A stretch of DNA of 64,000 nucleotides. Source: Paenibacillus sp. FSL R7-0204 (lineage in GTDB: Bacteria; Bacillota; Bacilli; Paenibacillales; Paenibacillaceae). The stretch is from positions 248,001 to 312,000 of the forward strand of contig NZ_JBBOCA010000001.1 of NCBI RefSeq assembly GCF_038002225.1, given 5' to 3'. The translations under genes were made by a program, and so were the position numbers. The notes beneath the pieces were generated by a model. That model was not told the DNA's origin and searched no databases. It saw nothing but the letters and a program-made list of their open reading frames with translations. Below, piece after piece: positions 51,174 through 60,666 of the stretch. How positions within the stretch are numbered: the stretch's first letter is position 1; every line of letters starts with the position of its first letter.

Positions 51174-52016
51174 TCAAGGCTGCATAACCTTCACCATTTG
51201 CGCCTCGAATTCGGCGTAAGTGATTTTACCCAAAGCCAAATCCATGCTATGAAGGTGTATTTGTTCTGTTTTCGAATAGTCGCGCTTCACTTTCAGTGAC
51301 TGCTCCTCCCCCGGGAGGGGCTCCAGGACATGACACTTGTTCGAAAAAGCTTCGAAATAGCGGTAGCCGAATTTGCGTTGCGAAACTGCGTTTATATGAA
51401 TTCCATCAGGATTCGCGGTTAACTCTGCCGCTGTTACAAAATAACAATTTGTCTGTTCGTTAGCGAAGCGCTGCAATTGTTCATTGATCTGTCTATACTC
51501 TGTCGCTTGCTGTCCAAAACCAGTCTTCCCAAGGAAATCACCAAGTCCGCCAATGATGAGCGGCACCTCATCAAGCTTCAATTCGTTTCTTAGGGTCCCG
51601 ATGATAAGGGTTAATTTCTCGTAATACGTTTCATGCAGCGATTGATAACTGTCGCTCTCACCTTGGTGCCAAAGAATTCCGCAGATCTGACTGGACCGCA
51701 AGGCGAAGCGGGCTTCGGACAAAGCATGCTGAAAAAGGATGCCCTCAGGATGCCAATCATTCAAAGAACTGCCGCCTTCTGCACAAGGAATCAAACCAAT
51801 TTCTTCATTAGGATTGGCGTTCGACCAGGCATCGGCGAAAGACGCCGCCAGGCTTACACCGGAGACCGGACGGTCATAATTAATCGGCTCTGTCATCATC
51901 TGCCACTGTCCATTACGCAGCATTTTTATTTTTTCATTATATATAGGGTCGACTTCATGCAAGAATCCACGGCCTGCCATATTAGATTGACCCAACATTA
52001 AAAATGATTTTATCAT
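51174..52016 (-). CDS. Sialate O-acetylesterase-like SGNH hydrolase
   Basis: A 280-residue protein: FLMLGQSNMAGRG carries the nucleophile Ser, GILWHQGESD is the second block and NPDGIHINAVSQRKFG holds the Asp-His pair. Family members remove acetyl groups from sugars. No signal peptide, so probably cytoplasmic. The last 30 residues (DLALGKITYAEFEAQMVKVM) may be a short helical tail. Start ATG 52016 follows AAAGGAG. A TATAAT lies at 52047-52042 on the minus strand. Confidence 0.82.
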   Translation of the reverse strand: MIKSFLMLGQSNMAGRGFLHEVDPIYNEKIKMLRNGQWQMMTEPINYDRPVSGVSLAASFADAWSNANPNEEIGLIPCAEGGSSLNDWHPEGILFQHALSEARFALRSSQICGILWHQGESDSYQSLHETYYEKLTLIIGTLRNELKLDEVPLIIGGLGDFLGKTGFGQQATEYRQINEQLQRFANEQTNCYFVTAAELTANPDGIHINAVSQRKFGYRYFEAFSNKCHVLEPLPGEEQSLKVKRDYSKTEQIHLHSMDLALGKITYAEFEAQMVKVMQP

Positions 52017-52319
52017 GTAATTTTCACTCCTTTACATAGCTATTATAGACTAATTGAATCATTGTATAGTCTGTCTTTTCGTCGCAGGATGAACAACAGC
52101 AGATGATACACACCAACTTTAAAGGAATCTCACGGACATGAACCTGCGTTAAATCCAGAATGCCTTCTTTATTTTCGAATTTTGGGGAGTCCGGTGCAGA
52201 TGCATTGGTGCGAACCTAACTTAAAGTTTTCTTTAAGTTTCATTAACGGGCTAATCTATCATGATAAAATACAACGAGGAAAATCACTATAATCTATCTT
52301 ACTTCATGGGGAAAACTCT
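52017..52319. promoter_or_regulatory. Intergenic region with a 22-bp palindrome
   Basis: AACTTAAAG-TTTT-CTTTAAGTT (52218-52239), perfectly palindromic arms, between the esterase gene and the SLH genes. It could be an operator or a hairpin; no adjacent regulator. TATCATGATAAAATAC near 52258-52273 may be a promoter for the SLH genes. Confidence 0.45.
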
Positions 52320-52530
52320 ATGAAAAGGCGAATGGTCCGTTTGTTGATATTATTGCTGCTGGGCTTGCCCCTCCCCGCTGCTTACGCGGCAAGCGAGGGT
52401 ACATATTCAGACGCTCATGGGCACTGGGCGGAGAAACAAAACCAATGATGGATTGGATACGTTTAAATCATGCCCGCGCCGAGATGATCGTCATGCTTTT
52501 ATCGGGGAAGTATCCTAAGAAGGAGGAAGA
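52320..52530 (+). pseudogene. SLH-domain protein, internally deleted remnant
   Basis: From ATG 52320 a signal peptide (LLILLLLGLPLPAAYA) is followed by TYSDAHGHWAEKQNQ and a stop: the start of an SLH domain. After a gap the frame HARAEMIVMLLSGKYP, the end of an SLH repeat, runs into the start of the next gene. Most of the protein has been deleted. Confidence 0.65.
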
Positions 52531-52533
52531 AGA

Positions 52534-55500
52534 ATGCGTAAAAAGATAAAACAGCTTATGGCCTGCGTTCTATCTTTTCTGCTGATAACAACACTGCTGC
52601 CTGAATGGCTCGGGGAGAAGGCCTATGCTGCAGATCTTTATATCATCAGCACGTTTGCGGGCACGGGTTCTAGCGGTTATTCAGGAGACGGGAAAGCGGC
52701 GACGTCGGCCCAATTGAACTCCCCGACTGGAGTGGCTGTAGACAGCAGCGGGAATGTGTATATAGTGGATTCATATGAAAATCGAATTCGGAAAGTAGAT
52801 TCGACGGGGAAGATTAGCACGTTTGCGGGCAAGGGTACTGGCGGCTATTCAGGAGACGGAGAAGCGGCGACGTTGGCCGAATTGAACAACCCACGTGGAG
52901 TGGCTGTAGACAGCGGCGGGAATGTGTATATAGCGGATTCTTATAACTATCGAATTCGGAAAGTAGATCGGACGGGGAACATTAGTACGTTTGCGGGTAC
53001 CAGTATTACCGGCGGCTATTTAGGAGACGGAGGAGCGGCGACATCGGCCAGATTGAGAAACCCGACTGGAGTAGCCGTAGACAGTAGCGGGAATGTGTAT
53101 ATAGCGGATTCATATGACAATCGAATTCGGAAAGTAGATTCGACGGGGAAGATTAGCACGTTTGCGGGCACGGGTACTGGCGGCTATTCAGGAGACGGGG
53201 AGGCGGCGACATCGGCCCAATTGACCTCCCCGTTTGGAGTGGCCGTAGACAGCAACGGGAATGTGTATATAGCGGAAAATGCTACCAATCGAATTCGGAA
53301 AGTAGATTCGATGGGGACCATTAGCACATTTGCGGGCACGGGTACTCGCGGCTATTCAGGAGACGGGGAAGCGGCGACGTCGGCCCAATTAAACTCCCCG
53401 ACTGGAGTGGCTGTAGACAGCAGCGGGAATGTGTATATAGCGGATAATTCTAACCATCGAATTCGGAAAGTAGATTCGACGGGGAATATTAGCACGTTGG
53501 CGGGTACCGGTACTAACGGCGGCTATTTAGGAGACGGAGGGGCGGCGACATCGGCCAGATTGAGAAACCCGACTAGAGTAGCCGTAGACAGTAGCGGGAA
53601 TGTGTATATAGCGGATTTATATAACTATAGGATCCGGAAGCTGACTTTTGTTGCTCCTGCACAAACAGTCAGCGCAGCTGCAGCCACTCCTACTCCCGGA
53701 GCCGGCGTGGATGACGCAATCACGCTGACCGTGAAGAACGCGCTGGAGAACACGGATACGGCGTTCAGCGGAGCGCATAATGTGACGATATCCGGTTACG
53801 TGCAAGCACCGGACGGCTCGTATGGCAGCTTCAACGGGACGGCCTTGACCGCGTCACCGAACACGATCAGCGTGACGTTTGCGGACGGGGTAGCCACGGC
53901 GAATCTGAAGCTGAACAAGGCAGCAGAGCATACCATCGCCCTGAGCGTGGCAGGCGTGGCCACGCCGGCGGCGAATACACTGAGCATCACGCCAGTGGCG
54001 GGAAGCACGTCTTCGATGGCACTGACCACGGACGTTACGGCACCAGCCGGCAACGGAGGCGCGTTCGCACAGCAGCCGGTCGTGACGCTTCGCGATGCTT
54101 ACGGCAATACGAGCGTGAGCGACAATAGCACCATCGTGACCGTATCAAAGAAGGATACAGGAACGTGGACGCTGACAGGAACGGCGACGGCGACGGCAAG
54201 CGCGGGCGTCGTGACCTTTAGCGGTCTTGGCGCAACGAACGCAGCCGGGGTAACGGGAGCGCGGCTCGCCTTCGATGCGAGCGGCCTGGCGCAGATTACG
54301 AGCGCGGCCGTCACGCTTCCAGCGCCTACACCAGCACAAAAGGTCAGCGCATCCGCAGCCACTCTTACTCCCGGAGCCGGTGTAGACGATGCGATCACGC
54401 TGACCGTGAAAAATGCGCTGGAGAACACGGATACGACGTTCAGCGGAGCGTATGATGTGACGATATCCGGTTACGTGCAAGCGCCGGACGGCTCGTACGG
54501 CAGCTTCAACGGGACAGCCTTGACCGCGTCACCGAATACGATCAGCGTGACGTTTGCGAACGGGGTAGCCACGGCGAATCTGAAGCTGAACAAGGCGGCA
54601 GCGCAAACCATCGGCCTGAGCGTGGCAGACGTGGCCACGCCGGCGGCGAATACGCTGAGCATTACGCCAGTAGCGGGAAGCGCGTCTTCAATGGAGCTGA
54701 CCACGGACGTTGCGGCACCAGCCGGTAACGGAGGCGCGTTCGCACAGCAGCCGGTCGTGACGCTTCGCGATGCTTACGGCAATACGAGCGTGAGCGACAG
54801 CACAACGGTTGTGACCGTATCAAAGAAGGATACGGGGACGTGGACGCTGACGGGAACGGCGACGGCAACGGCAAGCGCGGGAGTCGCGACCTTTAGCGGT
54901 CTTGGCGCAACGAACGCAGCCGGAGTAACGGGAGCGCAGCTCGCCTTCGATGCGAGCGGCCTGGCGCAGATTACGAGTGCGGCTGTCAAGCTTCCGGCTC
55001 CGACGCCAGCGCAAAAGGTCAGTGCAGCCGCAGCGGCTCCTGCTCCCGGAGTCGGGGTGGATGATGCGATCACGTTGACCGTGAAGAATGCGCTGGAGAA
55101 CACGGATACGACGTTCAGCGGAGCGCATAATGTGACGATATCCGGTTACGTGCAAGCGCCGGACGGCTCGTATGGCAGCTTCAACGGGACGGCCTTGACC
55201 GCGTCGCCGAACACGATCAGCGTGACGTTTGCGAACGGGGTAGCCACGGCGAATCTGAAGCTGAACAAGGCGGCAGCGCAAACCATCGGCCTGAGCGTGG
55301 CAGACGTGGCCACGCCGGCGGCGAATACGCTGAGCATTACGCCAGTAGCGGGAAGCGCGTCTTCAATGGAGCTGACCACGGACGTTGCGGCACCAGCCGG
55401 TAACGGAGGCGCGTTCGCGCAGCAGCCGGTCGTGACACTTCGTGATGCTTACGGCAATATGAGCGTGGGCGACAGCACAACGGTTGTGACCGTATCGAAG

Positions 55501-58500
55501 AAGGATACAGGAACGTGGACGCTGACAGGAACGGCGACGGCAACGGCAAGCGAGGGAGTCGCGACCTTTAGCGGTCTTGGCGCAACGAACGCAGCCGGAG
55601 TAACGGGAGCGCAGCTCGCCTTCGATGCGAGCGGCCTGGCGCAGATTACGAGTGCGGCTGTCAAGCTTCCGGCTCCGACGCCAGCGCAAAAGGTCAGTGC
55701 AGCCGCAGCGGCTCCTGCTCCCGGAGTCGGGGTGGATGATGCGATCACGTTGACCGTGAAGAATGCGCTGGAGAACACGGATACGACGTTCAGCGGAGCG
55801 CATAATGTGACGATATCCGGTTACGTGCAAGCGCCGGACGGCTCGTATGGCAGCTTCAACGGGACGGCCTTGACCGCGTCGCCGAACACGATCAGCGTGA
55901 CGTTTGCGAACGGGGTAGCCACGGCGAATCTGAAGCTGAACAAGGCGGCAGCGCAAACCATCCGCCTGAGCGTGGCCGGTGTGGCTACGCCGGCGGCGAA
56001 TACGCTGAGCATTACGCCAGTGGCGGGAAGCACGGCTTCGATGGTGCTGACCACGGAGGTTACGGCACCAGCCGGCAACGGAGGTGCGTTCGCGCAGCAG
56101 CCGGTCGTGACGCTTCGCGATGCTTATGGCAATACGAGCGTGAGCGACAGCACCACGGTGGTGACCGTATCGAAGAAGGATACAGGAACGTGGATGCTGA
56201 CGGGAACGGCGACGGCAACGGCAAGCGAGGGAGTCGCGACCTTTAGCGCTCTTGGCGCAACGAACGCAGCCGGGGTAACGGGAGCGCGGCTCGCCTTCGA
56301 TGCGAGCGGTCTGGCGCAGATTACGAGCGCGGCCGTCACGCTTCCGGCTCCGACGCCAGCGCATACGGTCAGTGCAGCCGCAGCGGCTCCTGCTCCCGGA
56401 GTCGGGGTGGATGATGCGATCACGTTGACCGTGAAGAATGCGCTGGAGAACACGGATACGACGTTCAGCGGAGCGTATGATGTGGCGATATCCGGTTACG
56501 TGCAAGCGCCGGACGGCTCGTATGGCAGCTTCAACGGGACAGCCTTGACCGCGTCACCGAATACGATCCGTGTTACGTTTGTGAACGGGGTGGCCACGGC
56601 GAATCTGAAGCTGAACAAGGCGGCAGCGCAAACCATCGGCCTGAGCGTGGCAGACGTGGCCACGCCGGCGGCGAATACGCTGAGCATTACGCCAGTAGCG
56701 GGAAGCGCGTCTTCAATGGAGCTGACCACGGACGTTGCGGCACCAGCCGGTAACGGAGGCGCGTTCGCGCAGCAGCCGGTCGTGACACTTCGTGATGCTT
56801 ACGGCAATATGAGCGTGGGCGACAGCACAACGGTTGTGACCGTATCGAAGAAGGATACAGGAACGTGGACGCTGACAGGAACGGCGACGGCAACGGCAAG
56901 CGCGGGAGTCGCGACCTTTAGCGGTCTTGGCGCAACGAACGCAGCCGGGGTAACCGGAGCGCGGCTCGCCTTCGATGCGAGCGGCCTAGCGCAGATTACG
57001 AGCGCGGCCGTCACGCTTCCGGCTCCGACGCCAGCGCAAACGGTCAGCGCAGCTGCAGCGGCTCCCGCTCCCGAAGTCGGTGTAGACGATGCGATCATGC
57101 TGAGCGTGAAGAACGCACTGGAGAACACGGATACGACGTTCAGCGGAGCGCATAATGTGACGATATCCGGTTACGTGCAAGCGCCGGACGGCTCGTATGG
57201 CAGCTTCAACGGGACAGCCTTGACCGCGTCACCGAATACGATCCGTGTTACGTTTGTGAACGGGGTGGCCACGGCGAAACTGAAGCTGAACAAGGCGGCA
57301 GCGCAAACCATCCGCCTGAGCGTGGCTGGTGTGGCTACGCCGGCGGCGAATACGCTGAGCATTACGCCAGTGGCGGGAAGCACGGCTTCGATGGTGCTGA
57401 CCACGGAGGTTACGGCACCAGCCGGCAACGGAGGTGCGTTCGCGCAGCAGCCGGTCGTGACGCTTCGCGATGCTTATGGCAATACGAGCGTGAGCGACAG
57501 CACCACGGTGGTGACCGTATCGAAGAAGGATACAGGAACGTGGATGCTGACGGGAACGGCGACGGCAACGGCAAGCGAGGGAGTCGCGACCTTTAGCGCT
57601 CTTGGCGCAACGAACGCAGCCGGGGTAACGGGAGCGCAGCTCGCCTTCGATGCGAGCGGCCTGGCGCAGATTACGAGCCAGTCTGTGACACTCCCCTGGC
57701 CTGGAGTAGCTGCGCCGAGAGTGGAGTCTGTTACAACGGGAGCCAGTCATGTGCTTTTGAATTGGAGCGAAGTGTATGGGTCAGTCAGCTACGCCGTGTA
57801 CCAGGGGACAGCTTCCGGCACTTATGGAGATGCGGTCGCTACAGTGACCGGATTAACGTATGATGTCAGGGGATTAACCAATGGGACAACATATTATTTT
57901 GTCGTAAAATCCGTGAATCCATCCGGAATCAGCACAGCTTCTGATGAAGTGAGCGCAACGCCGCAAGTTCCAGCGCCTGGAGTACCGGTACTGGGGCCAG
58001 CTACTCCGGGAGATGCTCGAATAAGCCTAAAGTGGGATCCGGTGATCGGTTCCACGGGGTACAAAATATTCAAAAGTACAACCTCCGGCGCTTATGGATC
58101 AGAGGAAGCTTCGGTAAGTGGTTCGGTATACGGCTATGATGTAATGGGATTAACGAACGGTACAACGTACTATTTTGTCATCCAAGCTACGAACCCGGGA
58201 GGGGACAGCACTTCTTCTAATGAAGTGAGCGCAACGCCGCGAACGGTTCCATCGGCTCCAACGGGCGTAACTGCAGTAGCTGGCGATGGACAAGCAACGG
58301 TAAGCTTCACTACCCCAGCCAATGGCGGAAGTGACATCACTTACTACGAGGTCACCGCTATGCCGGGAAATATTACGGTAAAAGGAGCGGGCAGCCCAAT
58401 CACGGTAACAGGGCTATCCAATGGAGTGACGTATACGTTTACGGTGCAAGCTGTCAATAGTGCGGGCAGCAGCGTAGCTTCTGATACCTCTAATGCCGTG

Positions 58501-59307
58501 ACGCCGAGACAACCATCCGGCGGCACGGATACATCGACGCCATCGACGCCATCGACGCCATCGACGCCATCGACACCAACGACACCATCGACGCCATCGG
58601 CATCATCGACACCTAATCCGGCACCGACTCCTGGTTCTCCAGAGCCTACGGTTGATGTATTTAACAATAGCATTGTTAATGAAACCAATCTAGTAAAGAC
58701 GATTGAATCCAAAGTAGCGGAAGCGAAGGAAGCAAACGCTACAATTGATTTTACTGACACGCAAGGGCACTGGGCTGAAAAGACAATCAATATCTTCGTC
58801 CACTTGAAACTGATAAATGGCTATGACGATGGTACGGTTAGGCCGAATAATCCGATCACCCGCGCGGAGTTCGCCGCGATGCTGAATCGCGTGTTCAATA
58901 TCCAAGCTGGTAACAATACGAATGTTGTATTGAAGGACATAGATGATCACTGGGCGAAAGAAGCGGTTGAGAATCTAGTAGCGGCAGGGGTAATCAATGG
59001 CTACACGGACGGTACGTTCAAGCCGAATCAGACGATTACACGAGAAGAAATGGTGGTCATGCTGTCCCATATCGTAGACGTAAATAACGTGGCGAAAGAT
59101 ACAATAAAGGGCAACTTCAATGATTTGAATGGTGCTTATGCAGCTAGCGAGATTATAGCAGCAGCGCAAGCAGGTATTGTTAGCGGTAAAGGGAATGGAA
59201 GATTCGATCCCAAGAACAATGCCACACGTGCAGAAGCGTTGCAGATCATCTTGAATGTGTTGGAGCTTAACCCCCAGTTGAAGACGTTGTTGGATTTGCT
59301 CAGCTAG
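52534..59307 (+). CDS. Giant SLH surface protein: NHL repeats, six identical-length Ig-like repeats, FnIII, SLH
   Basis: A 2257-residue secreted protein. Signal peptide to AYAAD (about 33), start ATG 52534 after AAGGAGGA. Residues 37-375 hold six NHL-type beta-propeller repeats (ISTFAGTG..., GVAVDSSGNVYIADSY..., NRIRKVDSTG). Then six 225-residue Ig-like repeats (VSAAAATPTPG, GVDDAITLTVKNALENTD, VVTLRDAYGNTSVSD). Next come three fibronectin type III domains (about 1725-2000), a Thr/Pro/Ser linker and three SLH domains (about 2075-2250: NGYDDGTVRPNNPITRAEF and others). It should be attached to the cell wall, with the propeller exposed, perhaps in adhesion or carbohydrate binding (inference). 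Confidence 0.9.
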   Translation: MRKKIKQLMACVLSFLLITTLLPEWLGEKAYAADLYIISTFAGTGSSGYSGDGKAATSAQLNSPTGVAVDSSGNVYIVDSYENRIRKVDSTGKISTFAGKGTGGYSGDGEAATLAELNNPRGVAVDSGGNVYIADSYNYRIRKVDRTGNISTFAGTSITGGYLGDGGAATSARLRNPTGVAVDSSGNVYIADSYDNRIRKVDSTGKISTFAGTGTGGYSGDGEAATSAQLTSPFGVAVDSNGNVYIAENATNRIRKVDSMGTISTFAGTGTRGYSGDGEAATSAQLNSPTGVAVDSSGNVYIADNSNHRIRKVDSTGNISTLAGTGTNGGYLGDGGAATSARLRNPTRVAVDSSGNVYIADLYNYRIRKLTFVAPAQTVSAAAATPTPGAGVDDAITLTVKNALENTDTAFSGAHNVTISGYVQAPDGSYGSFNGTALTASPNTISVTFADGVATANLKLNKAAEHTIALSVAGVATPAANTLSITPVAGSTSSMALTTDVTAPAGNGGAFAQQPVVTLRDAYGNTSVSDNSTIVTVSKKDTGTWTLTGTATATASAGVVTFSGLGATNAAGVTGARLAFDASGLAQITSAAVTLPAPTPAQKVSASAATLTPGAGVDDAITLTVKNALENTDTTFSGAYDVTISGYVQAPDGSYGSFNGTALTASPNTISVTFANGVATANLKLNKAAAQTIGLSVADVATPAANTLSITPVAGSASSMELTTDVAAPAGNGGAFAQQPVVTLRDAYGNTSVSDSTTVVTVSKKDTGTWTLTGTATATASAGVATFSGLGATNAAGVTGAQLAFDASGLAQITSAAVKLPAPTPAQKVSAAAAAPAPGVGVDDAITLTVKNALENTDTTFSGAHNVTISGYVQAPDGSYGSFNGTALTASPNTISVTFANGVATANLKLNKAAAQTIGLSVADVATPAANTLSITPVAGSASSMELTTDVAAPAGNGGAFAQQPVVTLRDAYGNMSVGDSTTVVTVSKKDTGTWTLTGTATATASEGVATFSGLGATNAAGVTGAQLAFDASGLAQITSAAVKLPAPTPAQKVSAAAAAPAPGVGVDDAITLTVKNALENTDTTFSGAHNVTISGYVQAPDGSYGSFNGTALTASPNTISVTFANGVATANLKLNKAAAQTIRLSVAGVATPAANTLSITPVAGSTASMVLTTEVTAPAGNGGAFAQQPVVTLRDAYGNTSVSDSTTVVTVSKKDTGTWMLTGTATATASEGVATFSALGATNAAGVTGARLAFDASGLAQITSAAVTLPAPTPAHTVSAAAAAPAPGVGVDDAITLTVKNALENTDTTFSGAYDVAISGYVQAPDGSYGSFNGTALTASPNTIRVTFVNGVATANLKLNKAAAQTIGLSVADVATPAANTLSITPVAGSASSMELTTDVAAPAGNGGAFAQQPVVTLRDAYGNMSVGDSTTVVTVSKKDTGTWTLTGTATATASAGVATFSGLGATNAAGVTGARLAFDASGLAQITSAAVTLPAPTPAQTVSAAAAAPAPEVGVDDAIMLSVKNALENTDTTFSGAHNVTISGYVQAPDGSYGSFNGTALTASPNTIRVTFVNGVATAKLKLNKAAAQTIRLSVAGVATPAANTLSITPVAGSTASMVLTTEVTAPAGNGGAFAQQPVVTLRDAYGNTSVSDSTTVVTVSKKDTGTWMLTGTATATASEGVATFSALGATNAAGVTGAQLAFDASGLAQITSQSVTLPWPGVAAPRVESVTTGASHVLLNWSEVYGSVSYAVYQGTASGTYGDAVATVTGLTYDVRGLTNGTTYYFVVKSVNPSGISTASDEVSATPQVPAPGVPVLGPATPGDARISLKWDPVIGSTGYKIFKSTTSGAYGSEEASVSGSVYGYDVMGLTNGTTYYFVIQATNPGGDSTSSNEVSATPRTVPSAPTGVTAVAGDGQATVSFTTPANGGSDITYYEVTAMPGNITVKGAGSPITVTGLSNGVTYTFTVQAVNSAGSSVASDTSNAVTPRQPSGGTDTSTPSTPSTPSTPSTPTTPSTPSASSTPNPAPTPGSPEPTVDVFNNSIVNETNLVKTIESKVAEAKEANATIDFTDTQGHWAEKTINIFVHLKLINGYDDGTVRPNNPITRAEFAAMLNRVFNIQAGNNTNVVLKDIDDHWAKEAVENLVAAGVINGYTDGTFKPNQTITREEMVVMLSHIVDVNNVAKDTIKGNFNDLNGAYAASEIIAAAQAGIVSGKGNGRFDPKNNATRAEALQIILNVLELNPQLKTLLDLLS
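53656..57690 (+). repeat. Six direct repeats of exactly 675 bp within the SLH gene
   Basis: Unit starts at about 53656, 54331, 55006, 55681, 56356 and 57031, all exactly 675 bp apart, and nearly identical at the DNA level. Single-base differences are shared in patches between copies, a sign of recent duplication and gene conversion. The repeats also keep long frames open on the minus strand, which I regard as shadows. Confidence 0.92.
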
Positions 59308-59334
59308 TGTCGATTTTCTGAATATTTCAATTGC

Positions 59335-59365
59335 AAAGGACGCCCGATCAGGGCGTCCTTCATTT
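59335..59365 (+). terminator. Terminator of the giant SLH gene
   Basis: AAGGACGCCC / GGGCGTCCTT stem, GATCA loop, then a short T stretch, 28 bp after the stop. Confidence 0.82.
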
Positions 59366-59379
59366 CGCTATATAGATGG

Positions 59380-59406
59380 TACGCTGAACCGCATCATAAT
59401 AGTGGT
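59380..59406. repeat. att-like site 7 (most diverged)
   Basis: GAACCGCATCATAATAGTGG (59386-59405) against GAACCGTATCATAA in site 1. The stop codon is not kept in frame, and the flanks differ. Weakest member of the set. Confidence 0.4.
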
Positions 59407-59429
59407 AAAACGACGAGTGGAATTAATGA

Positions 59430-60431
59430 TTAGTTCAAAGTACACGATAAGACTTTGTCTCCAAATGCCTTAATATCCTCCAAGTAGTCGTATCCTGGTG
59501 GATTTGGACCGACTTGATTGTACATTCTAACCGCGACTAGCCGATGTTCAGGAATAACCAAACAGGCACAGCCAGTTAGTCCTAGAATTTGGTAGGACCC
59601 GGGTGGGAGTGTGTTCCCTATTTCAGAAACAGCTCTAGGCTTATCCTGAATCCACCATGCGAAGCCATTTCTAGGCAAAGTATCATCAAGATTTGCGGGG
59701 CTCTGATTGATTGTAGCTTGTTCTATAACCTCTTTCGGAACAAGCTGTTGTCCATTAACGAGTCCACGGTTCAAATGAAGGTGACCCCAATAAGCCAATT
59801 CACGGGTACTTACAAAAAGATTGGCTTCTTCCCCTTGGTCATCAGCATATTCTTCATTTAACCATACTAAATTGTCATCGCTGTTCTTAAACCAACCAGT
59901 CTCAATGAAATTGCAGGGTTTGAAAGCATATTGTTGCATGACCTCTGACAGGGGTGCTTCAAATAATTCCCGTATTAATCTAATGAGCATATTGATTCCT
60001 ATATTGTTATAATTCCAATTCGATCCCGGCGGGAAGAGTTTCTCTTGATTATTTTTGAGTCCATGAGTATGTGTTAATAAATGTCTTATTCTAACCCCTT
60101 CTACAGCAGCTAGGTTTAGATCTTCTAAGTATTCTGAAATATAATCATCAATGCTTGAGAGCTTATTTTGGTATAAGGCCAAGCTGATCGCAAAGCCAAT
60201 GTATGACTTTCTTACTGAAGCAACATTAAACCGGGTTGAGGGCATCACTGATTGTATCTTTGAATTATACTCATATGAGCCAAAGTAGCTTTCATTAACA
60301 ATGGTGTCATTATGGATGATAAGTGTAGCGGCTGCGGAACAGGAGATTTGGTTCTTAGCTTTAATTACATAGTCAGTAAGCGCCAAATATTTATCATTTT
60401 TAGTATATACTACTTCTTTTTGTAGGAACAT
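59430..60431 (-). CDS. Serine hydrolase (beta-lactamase family, class C-like)
   Basis: A 333-residue protein of the beta-lactamase/transpeptidase-like fold. SVRK (in FNVASVRKSYIGFA) is the SxxK motif, YNN (in NWNYNNIGIN) the second, and LTGCACLVI occupies the usual HTGG/KTG position. HLLTHTHGL is the common esterase-type motif of this family. No signal peptide, so likely a cytoplasmic esterase or peptidase rather than a drug-resistance enzyme. Start ATG 60431 with AGAGGTG upstream. Confidence 0.82.
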   Translation of the reverse strand: MFLQKEVVYTKNDKYLALTDYVIKAKNQISCSAAATLIIHNDTIVNESYFGSYEYNSKIQSVMPSTRFNVASVRKSYIGFAISLALYQNKLSSIDDYISEYLEDLNLAAVEGVRIRHLLTHTHGLKNNQEKLFPPGSNWNYNNIGINMLIRLIRELFEAPLSEVMQQYAFKPCNFIETGWFKNSDDNLVWLNEEYADDQGEEANLFVSTRELAYWGHLHLNRGLVNGQQLVPKEVIEQATINQSPANLDDTLPRNGFAWWIQDKPRAVSEIGNTLPPGSYQILGLTGCACLVIPEHRLVAVRMYNQVGPNPPGYDYLEDIKAFGDKVLSCTLN

Positions 60432-60666
60432 AATCTCGTTTCACCTCTGTTTAAAATAAAGATGCCGGTATAGAATATAAAAATCATATCATTTTTTGGA
60501 AGTTTTGGGCTATAGTAACGCTGGAAAGGTACATTGGGCTATCTTATTTTGAGTGGAACATTTCCGTCACATCCCACGGAAGGAAGATGGTGTCGCATTC
60601 GTTGTATATGGATAGTAAATTCACATCAGTGCAAAAAGGTATTTTCCTTGCTATAATAACCTCTCT

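Noticed and set aside
53600..57760. Many long minus-strand frames opposite the SLH repeats
   Set aside because: They repeat with the 675-bp unit, have Arg/Ala-rich or low-complexity products and no ribosome binding sites. They are shadows of the coding strand.
59430..60431. Beta-lactam resistance gene
   Set aside because: The fold is right, but there is no signal peptide and the third motif is LTG, not KTG. An esterase-type serine hydrolase is more likely.
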